A stretch of DNA of 10,264 nt, from assembly GCA_026387135.1 (NCBI GenBank), contig JAPLMH010000121.1:1-10264 (forward strand), in the 5' to 3' direction. The notes beneath the pieces were generated by a model. That model saw only the letters and a program-made list of their open reading frames with translations. It did not search any database and was not told the DNA's origin. The stretch is from Candidatus Omnitrophota bacterium (GTDB lineage: Bacteria > Omnitrophota > Gorgyraeia > 2-01-FULL-45-10). Shown here piece after piece: positions 1 through 7,900 of the stretch (the first letter of the stretch is position 1; the number at the start of each line of letters is the position of its first letter). The position numbers and the translations under genes are program-made.

Positions 1-50
1 GCGGAACACGCGTATTCTTTAAGCAACCGCCGGAGAGCATGGGTGAAATG
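1..50 (+). repeat. Interdomain linker copy 1 (cut by window edge)
   Basis: The translation GTRVFFKQPPESMGEM aligns with GTRVNFKSSPEEMGEP of the copy at 891-1016 and GTRVHFKSDPDKMGEP of the copy at 5762-5887. This shows that another domain of the same protein lies to the left of the window. Confidence 0.7.
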
Positions 51-3000
51 TCGGACGAATGGGACGGACAAGGCGGGTCTCAAAAGATCAGAAGACATAA
101 GCCGAGCAAAATAAGAGATTATAGTGAAGGATCGGCCCCCGCAAAGAAGTCAGCTTCATGGCACAAGGATAAGATAACAAAGACTAGTATTCCTGAGCTT
201 AGCGAAGAGGTCATTGCCGGGCCGGATGTATATGCGCCGCCTGTAGGATTGACAACTTTCATGGCTGATGCTATAGGCGATGATCTGTATGGACAGCAAT
301 GCCTCGATCTCGGCACGGGGACAGGCGCTCTTGGCTTTATTATGCTTAAAAGGAACGCGGCCGCGGTCGTCTTCGCGGATATTAAGTCGCAGGCTCTTGA
401 TAGCGCCAGACAAAACGCTGCAAGGCTTGGATATGCCCCAGGGAAAGATCCCAGAGCAGAATTTGTTCACAGTGATCTATTCTCGGATCTGCCGGGAAGA
501 AAATTCAACCTCATCCTTTTTACCCCCTCACCCATGGACGGTTGGGATGTTTCAGCAAATGAAAATCAAAGATACAGGTACAGAGAACATGTTGAGTTAT
601 TTTTCAAGGATGCAGGAAGTCATCTTGACGCCTCATCCAGGATATTATTCAGGGATACGGTATTTCCGGAAGATCCGAAATCTGTCGACCGGGCGGATCA
701 GATAGAAAAAATGGTCAGGGCATTCGGCGAAAGAGAAGGCTGTGTTGTGGAAAAGATCGGGCCGCACAGGCGTTTTGTTGAATCTGTCGCCTGGCGCAAA
801 AAAGGTAAGGGAGCTGTCCTGCGTGTTCCGGAAGAGACGTATATTTATGTTATTACAAAGAACGTGGCTTCCGAGTCCGAAGCTGAAAAGATTGTTGCTC
901 CGAGGCCCGCGCGCGAAGGTGAGACTCCTAAAAAAGGACCGCTAGAGCCGGGAAGCGGGACGCGCGTGAACTTCAAATCATCGCCGGAAGAGATGGGCGA
1001 ACCGCCGCAGCGAGCAATACCGGGACAATCTCCAATAACTGCGGTTGATGAGAAATACCTGGTTTGGACAAGAGGTTTGCGAGAGAAGGTTTACTCGCCG
1101 CGTTATCTGGTTCTTTGGTTCAGATTTTTCGATACATTATTTGCGCAAGCTCAATATCCGCAGTTTTACTCTGGATACGATAAGCAATTTATAGAATGGC
1201 CGATGATGGGTGGCGACGAGAAGATGGAAGGTGCTATTGAAGATCTTTTACATTATTTGAAAGATAACGGTATCGACGCTATCGGCGGACAAAGAATAAA
1301 CTATTTTCTACAATGGCCTTCTAAAAAGGACAATATCAAGGTCCAGACACTTGTGCTTAAATGGGCAGCGAGTGTATTGCCAGCATCTGATTTTAGAATG
1401 CTAACCTTGGTTTTTCGTATTCGCCAGATATTTAACAGATTTAATGCCGGTTCCGATCATGTCCTGAAAAAACGAGAATTTCATATCTATTTTCGCAGTA
1501 ACCCTAACACGATAACAGTAAACTTTACTCATTGTTACCCCGGTATGATGCCCACTGATGAAGAGCTGACCGCTATCAATGCTCTGGAGCAAGATTACAA
1601 AATTAAGATCGATGTGCAGCAGCCACGTAGGCAGTGGATCACGATTACCTCTCAGGCGTCCTCCCAAGAATGGGAAATGGCCGAGCCGGCAAATATGCAT
1701 GAAGATACCGGCGACATTCTTAATTGGCTGATGATGCAATATCAGATGCGGGCCGCGGCGTTCTCTTTTTTAAGATCCGATATTGCTGATCTTCTATATA
1801 AAGGTGATTCCAGTAACGTAATGGAATCAATTAAGAAGATGGCTTATATAAACTCCACCATCCTCGATTTTCTATCGCGCGGGATGAATGCTTTTAACGT
1901 AACGGCATGGAGTGAATTCCGGCAGAGAATTCTGGCGAAGCGTAAGGAGTTTGTCGAGTCCGGTGTTCATAGCGATGGAGCTCTATGGCGGGAATTCGAG
2001 GAAAGCTGGCTTGACTTTATTGAAACATTTGATCGCTTCAAACCCGGCGACGTTCCTTCGCTTACGGAAACGCTCGCCGCCGGCCCGGTTACGGCATCGA
2101 CAACTGAAGCGTTAGTAGAGCAGGGTGTTCCCTTGCAAAACATCCTCGAAAATCAGGCTAAAGAACCTTTTTGGAAAAATCTTGCATTAGAACAAGCCTT
2201 TGTAAGATTCATGCATAGTCCACTTGCACGCGTTAACAAGGAAAGGAAGCAAGCGCTTGTCGATACCATTGAAAAATATGAAGGTACTGCGGTTAAGATG
2301 GTGAGCCGCGCTAGCAGGATTGAAGGAATTCTACCTGGTATGTCGCCTAAGCTTAGGCGCGTTACCCATTTTGACATTATTCGGCTTTCCGACAATAAAT
2401 TGTTATACCGGATATCTAAAGAAAAGAGTGTCAAGGTTGTTAAGCATTTCGATAGCGAAGATATCGTCGACACGTTTATACAAGTAGACGACAGCGGATT
2501 GATCGGGCGCTACATTTTTATCCGTAAGACACGCCAAAACCAGTCATACTATTCCCAGGGCTTGAAAATGTTTAAAGGCGATGAAAGGTATACCCATGTC
2601 CAACATATTAGAGAAGAAGATTATCTGCGGTATTTTTCTAATCCAGACTTAGTGGTCAGTCGCGAGTTGGGCAGTGAGCTTAGGCGTTTTAATGCAGTAC
2701 TGAATACTATTAATCGTAAACGTTCTGCCTTGATGGCACATTCGCACTTTCCGTGGGCTTGTGGACTATCAGCAAAAATTATTCAAGAGACTTTATTCCG
2801 ATATGGCTTTAAGAGTGCTTTGAGGGAACAGCATAACAATCCGGAAACGGGTGCGATTCAAAACTACGTTTCGGTCGATGTGGCGGGTACGAATTTCATT
2901 GTCGATATAAACGCTGATACATCTGAATGGCAATTGGTAGATAAAATAAATAATGTATGTGAAATGCTCGATGTTGGCGTAGTCGTATTGCCCCGCTGGT

Positions 3001-4037
3001 ATTTAAAAGCTAATTATTCGAAATATCGGGGAACGTATTCAGAACGCTCTCTTAATCTCGTTGAAATGTTGTCTTTTGGTAAACATGGTGCTATCACATT
3101 GCCTGATGGGACAATTATACCTGCTAATGATAATACTGTCTCGTTGCCGGCAGCATTAGGCGGCGCAGAGAATCCGGCTGGCGACCCGCACTATAAGACG
3201 TTGCCTGCGCCGGAGCCCGGAAGCCCGGAGGAGGCACTCAAACAGCAGGTGGGCCTACCAGGCATCGGTACGCCGTCTAGGCATAGTTTAAGATTCCGTC
3301 AGAGTGATGATGTGGGCGAGCCACATGGTAATAGCGTGCCCCAAAATGGACCGTCCCCAAGTTCTCTAAGCTCTTTAGTCGAAACAGTTATTGCGACGAA
3401 AATACCACCGAGCGGGATAAAAAATATAGTCTTCAATGGCAAATCTATAACGGCAAGTAAGGCGGCGGAGGAGATCGGTAAATTAGCAGATTTCATAAAG
3501 ATCATTAATATGAGAGTAGAAGACAAATGCTTGCTTATAGGAACAGCCGATTGGAAAGCATCTCATGTGGATATTAAGAAGCCCGGTAAAGGAGGTCGCA
3601 CTTTCAGCGGACAGATAGCCATAGCCAATAAATGCATAGGACTCCCTCCTTGTCCGGAAGGACAGATGAACGATGTCAGAACGCGGGATGATTATATAAG
3701 GATAGCCCGCGCCTTGATAGAGAATGGATTCAACGGCTCTATTGAATTTGAAACTGGCGCGGAAAGAGATGAAGATCAAATACTTTTCAGAGTAGCGTCT
3801 AGACCAAGATCTATCCTTGAACTGGCTCTATTGCCTTTGAGTTCTGAGGGAGCTTCACTTACTCCGCAAGCCGCACCGGGAGCTACTACAATCGGAGAGG
3901 CTGACAAGCACGTTGCATTCTCAGAGGTTGTTCTTGAAGCGTCTAAATTTGATGCAACAACAGTTAACTTATTGAAAAAACGTCGAAAAAATAAAGAAGA
4001 CTGGATGGTCTTACTAAAGGGAAAGAGCCTACTATAA
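3..4037 (+). CDS. Giant multidomain protein, N-terminal part (5' end outside window; methyltransferase plus unknown domains)
   Basis: This frame is open from the first complete codon at position 3, and its first residues (GTRVFFKQPPESMGEM) match the recurring linker of this gene. The ATG at 39 is therefore not taken as the start, and the gene enters from the left. Counting from the Met at 39: a linker occupies about 1-50, and a class I SAM-dependent methyltransferase about 51-275 (motif I CLDLGTGTGALG at 88-99). A second linker follows at 285-326. A region of no recognised family with many aromatic and helical segments covers about 330-680. Another unknown region with a transglutaminase-like signature spans about 690-1030. 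A degenerate linker (1074-1095), an unknown alpha/beta region (about 1107-1260) and the start of the 64-residue repeat array (from 1317) complete it. No signal peptide can be judged because the start is missing. The final repeat continues in the -1 frame, so this is probably the front half of a single gene with 4082-8227. Its overall function is unknown. Confidence 0.85.
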   Translation, partial: GTRVFFKQPPESMGEMSDEWDGQGGSQKIRRHKPSKIRDYSEGSAPAKKSASWHKDKITKTSIPELSEEVIAGPDVYAPPVGLTTFMADAIGDDLYGQQCLDLGTGTGALGFIMLKRNAAAVVFADIKSQALDSARQNAARLGYAPGKDPRAEFVHSDLFSDLPGRKFNLILFTPSPMDGWDVSANENQRYRYREHVELFFKDAGSHLDASSRILFRDTVFPEDPKSVDRADQIEKMVRAFGEREGCVVEKIGPHRRFVESVAWRKKGKGAVLRVPEETYIYVITKNVASESEAEKIVAPRPAREGETPKKGPLEPGSGTRVNFKSSPEEMGEPPQRAIPGQSPITAVDEKYLVWTRGLREKVYSPRYLVLWFRFFDTLFAQAQYPQFYSGYDKQFIEWPMMGGDEKMEGAIEDLLHYLKDNGIDAIGGQRINYFLQWPSKKDNIKVQTLVLKWAASVLPASDFRMLTLVFRIRQIFNRFNAGSDHVLKKREFHIYFRSNPNTITVNFTHCYPGMMPTDEELTAINALEQDYKIKIDVQQPRRQWITITSQASSQEWEMAEPANMHEDTGDILNWLMMQYQMRAAAFSFLRSDIADLLYKGDSSNVMESIKKMAYINSTILDFLSRGMNAFNVTAWSEFRQRILAKRKEFVESGVHSDGALWREFEESWLDFIETFDRFKPGDVPSLTETLAAGPVTASTTEALVEQGVPLQNILENQAKEPFWKNLALEQAFVRFMHSPLARVNKERKQALVDTIEKYEGTAVKMVSRASRIEGILPGMSPKLRRVTHFDIIRLSDNKLLYRISKEKSVKVVKHFDSEDIVDTFIQVDDSGLIGRYIFIRKTRQNQSYYSQGLKMFKGDERYTHVQHIREEDYLRYFSNPDLVVSRELGSELRRFNAVLNTINRKRSALMAHSHFPWACGLSAKIIQETLFRYGFKSALREQHNNPETGAIQNYVSVDVAGTNFIVDINADTSEWQLVDKINNVCEMLDVGVVVLPRWYLKANYSKYRGTYSERSLNLVEMLSFGKHGAITLPDGTIIPANDNTVSLPAALGGAENPAGDPHYKTLPAPEPGSPEEALKQQVGLPGIGTPSRHSLRFRQSDDVGEPHGNSVPQNGPSPSSLSSLVETVIATKIPPSGIKNIVFNGKSITASKAAEEIGKLADFIKIINMRVEDKCLLIGTADWKASHVDIKKPGKGGRTFSGQIAIANKCIGLPPCPEGQMNDVRTRDDYIRIARALIENGFNGSIEFETGAERDEDQILFRVASRPRSILELALLPLSSEGASLTPQAAPGATTIGEADKHVAFSEVVLEASKFDATTVNLLKKRRKNKEDWMVLLKGKSLL
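189..863 (+). other. Domain: class I SAM-dependent methyltransferase (small-domain/HemK-like), altered catalytic loop
   Basis: The order of motifs is that of the Rossmann-fold methyltransferases. Motif I is CLDLGTGTGALG (300-335). It is followed by FADIKSQALDSARQNAARLG, with the acidic residue expected to bind the SAM ribose, and then HSDLFSDL. The strand-4 loop reads ILFTPSP (513-533). In HemK/PrmC and RsmC-type enzymes this loop is (N/D)PP(Y/F) and positions the amino or amide substrate; here the four residues are TPSP. SAM binding looks intact. The substrate cannot be assigned, and activity on a nitrogen acceptor is doubtful. Confidence 0.75.
891..1016 (+). repeat. Interdomain linker copy 2 (42 codons)
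   Basis: It encodes a linker beginning VAPRPAREGETPKKGPLEP and continuing GSGTRVNFK...MGEPPQRA. It separates the first methyltransferase from the next unknown region. By hand alignment it matches the copy at 5762-5887 at about 106 of 126 bases without gaps, with many of the differences in third codon positions. The linker therefore spreads by DNA duplication and is then held by selection on the protein. Confidence 0.85.
2740..3030 (+). other. Possible degenerate transglutaminase/papain-like segment
   Basis: The stretch has a CGLSAKIIQETLFRYGF helix with Cys at residue 908 (counting from Met at 39). It is followed by NYVSVDVAGTNFIVDINAD with Asn at 942 and Asp at 956. In transglutaminase-like families a cysteine helix is followed by an H-x-W/V-V-E-V strand and a strand ending in Asp. 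Here the spacing and pattern resemble that layout, but the expected His is Asn; His932 lies nearby and could substitute. This is a pattern resemblance only. The domain may be inactive or belong to another family. Confidence 0.3.
3258..3323 (+). repeat. Degenerate interdomain linker copy 3
   Basis: The protein PGIGTPSRHSLRFRQ followed by SDDVGEP is a diverged and slightly longer version of PGSGTRVHFKSDPDKMGEP. It again lies between two domain-like regions, after a Pro/Gly/Ala-rich stretch at about 3140-3250. Confidence 0.5.
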
Positions 4038-4921
4038 ATAATATAGTAGAATTAAGCGGAGGGCAGATCACTTACAGCGGAGTGGCGCAAGTATTGTGGC
4101 GTAATGGCATAGATCCCGCGAAAATAGGCATAGTAAGAGAAAGACCAAAACCAAAAGATAGGAACGAGTGGATAGCTTATTTTAAGGCACTTATCGCGAA
4201 ACTGCCTGCCGGTACGCCGCCGACTATGAAGAATATAGCAAAAGCGGCATCAGGAGAGCATAGCAGCGGTACTTTGATAAACAGTATGAGAATTTATTTT
4301 ATTACAGCTCAGGATATAGGGTTACAGATCAGAAAACATAATCCTCCGAAAACTAGAGATCAATGGATAGCTTATATAAAAGAGATCGCAGACACATTAC
4401 CCGAAGATGTATCACCGACACGACAAAATATTTCGGCGGCGTCTGATGGCAAGCTTACAAATAATTTATTAACCAAGGCTATGCAATACCATGCGATAAG
4501 TTTCGAGGATGCCGGTATGGCAAGAGGACACGCCTTGCCTAAGTCTAGAAAAGAATGGCTGGAATGGTTTAAGAATGCCATTGCGACGTTACCTACAGGT
4601 ATAGAGCCGATACCGCAAAATATAGTACGATATTCTAGTGACGCGCTAACTCCGCATGGAATTTATAAAATTTTATATAAACACGGTATCTCGTATGAAG
4701 AAGCCGGGATGGTAAGAGAGAATGAAGCGCCACGCTCCAGACAAGAGTGGGTAGATGTTATTACTACTCTGCGTTTACATCTTGACGCAGGCGTTGAACC
4801 TACGCTGAATAACATCGCGTCATCATCGAACGGACGCTTCGGTGCGAATAATCTGCGCGGGGCGATTTCCTATCACTTGATCAGCTATAAAGAATTAGGC
4901 ATAGTGAGAGAGCGCCGAAGC
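3987..4921 (+). repeat. Array of about five protein repeats of 64-65 residues, spanning the frame junction
   Basis: Four full units begin at 4154, 4349, 4541 and 4733 (about 65, 64, 64 and 63 residues). The shared pattern is K-x-R-x-E/Q-W, a helix, a PT-x-x-NI-type turn, a Ser/Gly-rich loop, a second helix, then IS-x-x-x-x-G-I/M-V-R-E. A fifth unit starts at 3987 in the upstream frame (KNKEDWMVLL) and ends in the downstream frame (EPTINNIVELSGG to GIDPAKIGIVRE). The layout of two or three short helices with PT and a terminal Gly-Ile/Leu is vaguely like helix-turn-helix repeats associated with homing endonucleases. That comparison is only a guess; no function is assigned. Confidence 0.8.
4016..4049 (+). 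promoter_or_regulatory. Candidate programmed -1 frameshift site (AAAGGGA plus hairpin)
   Basis: In the upstream frame the codons read CTA AAG GGA AAG, so bases 4016-4022 form A_AAG_GGA, the X_XXY_YYZ heptamer form. After a 6-nt spacer there is a perfect 8-bp inverted repeat, CTACTATA (4029-4036) and TATAGTAG (4042-4049), with a 5-nt loop. The zero-frame stop TAA (4035-4037) lies in it. A -1 slip gives ...LLKGKEPTINNIVELSGG, joining the two halves of a protein repeat. The stem has only two G-C pairs, so its stimulating power is uncertain. A simple deletion mutation is the main alternative. Confidence 0.4.
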
Positions 4922-7900
4922 TGTGAAGATTTTCTGTCCTTATCACAAAGGGGCGTGACTAAGGAGTGGGCTAACATTGGCGGAAGGCGGGTACCAATTG
5001 CAGGAAAGGTGGAACCTGAGCCGTCCGATCTTGCAGCACAAAGCGAAATGCGGGTCAATATCCAAAGAGAAATAGAAGCTTTACTGGAGCAAGAGCGCGA
5101 GATCGCATTTTTGATAATGGACTATTTTGAAGGAGGGGGCGAATTAATAGATGTTCAATCATTACCAAGCGTTATTAATATACCGCTTGAAGACATTACT
5201 AGAACACTAAATATATTGCGGGAAAAATTAAAAGGCGAAGATAGCCTTACAGTTGATACGCCCACCGCCGGCAAGGCCGCGGCGCGAGAAAATAAAAATG
5301 GGCAGAATGGTTTACTTGGTATGCTTGGGGTGGCGGGGGACGGCAAAGATACCAATGAGAATAACGAAAATCAAACCCCCGATAAACAGGATATACAAAC
5401 CGGTCATGATCAATCACCTTCCTTAATGATTAATGTTGCCACAACAAATGTTGCGGCGGAAAATAGTAAGCCAGCCACAAATACGCCCGTACGAAAAGAC
5501 TCCGAAGATAAAAATTGGCCTATTACCAATGCCGCAAAGCTTAATTTACCGACATCAAATAGTGCTTTGCCCAATTCTGTTCGTTGCGATTTGCCTAGTT
5601 TAATCATCGGGGTAAGTTTACCACAAGAAACTAGCTCTGTCAACAGTACTTGGCACGGCCAGCCCCGACTAACAGACGGAGAGATGCAGCAACCACCACC
5701 CACTGCCGCCTCCGAACCGCCCGCCGCCGGAGATGGCGCAACACAGTCTTCTCAGAAAAAAGTTGTTGCTCCGAGGCCCGCGCGCGACGGCGAGACGTCG
5801 AAAAAAGGACCACTAGAGCCGGGCAGCGGGACGCGCGTGCACTTCAAATCGGATCCGGACAAGATGGGCGAGCCATCGCAACGAGCCGCACAGGATGCGC
5901 GCGAAAATGGTATGCCTACGGAGAGCATTCCCGGAACAACTGCCACGGACGTTATTATTTATCAAAGCGAAAAGATAGAAGATAAAAACATCCTTCCGTG
6001 GGGTTCTTTTAACCGCATGATGTATATGCTTGTACGGGATGGTTATATTGCCCAAGAAGAAGCTCAAATAGAGATTATGCCGGGAGGCAAAGACATATTT
6101 TCATATTTCTTTGAAGAGGCCTACGTAAATGCCTTGGAATCACTAAAGATTCAGTGGAAGCCCAAGCAATTTGATAAAAAAGGGGAAATAGGTTTTCGTG
6201 CAGTGCTTCGTAACGGTAAATTATGGATAAGTATGCATGACAATGGCACCGGTATTACTCTTAAAAATATGATTTCAGCGCAAAGGAACAGGCCTGTGAC
6301 TGGAAGAGGTACCTTCCTTCATGATATGGGGGTTAAGGCTGCAAGTATTGGTTGGCGGCTTGTCGTTGATAACCAAAAAGATACGCATGGGGCGATTGTC
6401 TCTCTTGTTATTCCTAGTAAGAAAGCAACGCAACCACCCGCCGCCGGCAAGGCACGGGATGGAGTGGTCCAAAATGATGTGCCCCCAAAAACAACCGCAA
6501 GCTATCTACCTCGGAGTTCAAAATTTGTTACACAAGTTCATGGCAGTCCCTATCTTACCACAACCGCCTATGGAATCATTGTAGAAAATTTAGGAAAAGT
6601 TTTACCAGAAAATGCCAAAATTTTAGATTTAATGACCGGTTGTCATACATATTTACCAGATGACAAGAAACCCGCTGAGGTTGCCGGATTAGGTCTTAAT
6701 TCCGAAGAAATGAGCTTAAATACTGTATTGAATGGAAATTTTATGGTTCAGGATTTGAATGAGAACCCTGTGCTATCTCAAAATTGGGATGGACATTTTG
6801 ATGTTGTACAGATAGTTGCCGGTATGGCATATCTGGAGCATTTTTCACGAGTATTTGCTTCGGCTGTCAAGGCATCAAAACCGGGAGGTGTATTATTTAT
6901 AGCCTATGATGATACCTATGATCCTGAAGAAGCTACGGATCAATGGAAAGCAATGGATGTGGATTTAAAAGTTCAAAGCATTATCGAGGCTCTAAAAACT
7001 TGTAAAGATTTATGTGATATCAAACATGTGAGAGAGGAATATAGCGACCCTGGATTTGTTAACAGCCACCATATTTTAGATATAATCACGGCGCACGTCA
7101 CTGTCACGCCGCCCGCCACCGACAAGACCGATGAGGTATCCTCAAAAGGACCGTTCCCAGTAACTCCCGCACCAGAGGGCAATGCAAGGCCAGCTCTCCG
7201 GATAGATCAGCGAAAACTCACACGCACATTAACCCATATCGCAACTATTGATGAGTTAGTAGTGAGATGGAGAGATGGTGTCATGGAAACACTGAAGAGT
7301 AATGATAGTGAAAAGTTAATGAAATTTGCGCGTAATTTAGTTATCGAACAAAATTGTGCACAGATGGCAACAAACCCAATGGCGGAATTATTATATTCAA
7401 ATAGATATGCAGCTAGGCTATTTCTAATCAAAGAAGCATGTTCTCATGGAGATAAGCAGCTTATTGACGGAGTTAAGCTATTATTAACTTTCATAGACCA
7501 CGCACCTACAAAAGCAGATGTAGAAAAGATAGTATTGCAAAGCGCCAGCCCGACCACGGCGCAAGATTCTGATAAAAATGGGGACGGCGACCGTTTTCCG
7601 GAGGCACAACCGCCCGCTGCCGATGGTATTACAGCCCAGAACGTTCCTGATATCGAAAATTTATTACAGATGCTGAGTGATATGGTCCCGGTTAAGAGTA
7701 AGCAGGATGAGATGAAATATTACAGGATAAGATATGACGCGACAAAAATTCCTAAGGGATCGCCTGCCGAGGATCTGCTCAAGTTATATTGCGAGCGGGT
7801 ACTACCGATGTATATGCGCGGTAAAGACAGGATAAAATTGGTGGCATCGGATGGCAAAGGACAGAGCCTAATCTCTGTGGAGTGTTTTAATGATAAAGGG

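Noticed and set aside
39..41. ATG at 39 as the start of the first giant frame, with GGAG just upstream.
   Set aside because: The frame is open to the window edge and the residues before the ATG match the recurring linker. The GGAG is only 3-4 nt from the ATG, and the bases are explained by the linker codons.
280..705. A 141-codon plus-strand frame overlapping the first methyltransferase.
   Set aside because: It lies fully inside a conserved domain in another frame, and its composition (Arg/Ser/Pro-rich) is typical of an out-of-frame reading.
3483..3779. A 98-codon minus-strand frame inside the first giant gene.
   Set aside because: No membrane or domain pattern comparable with the 5410-5607 case and no promoter-like boxes noticed; treated as a shadow.
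4058..4082. GGAGGG as ribosome binding site for the second giant frame.
   Set aside because: It is 18 nt before the GTG at 4082, and no in-frame start codon lies at 5-10 nt. The region encodes repeat residues in the same frame.
5042..5236. Sigma-70 region 4-like DNA-binding domain in the second giant frame.
   Set aside because: The helix pattern is suggestive (EREIAFLIMDYF then PLEDITRTLNILREKL), but no diagnostic residues are present. It is mentioned only in the gene entry and not called as a feature.
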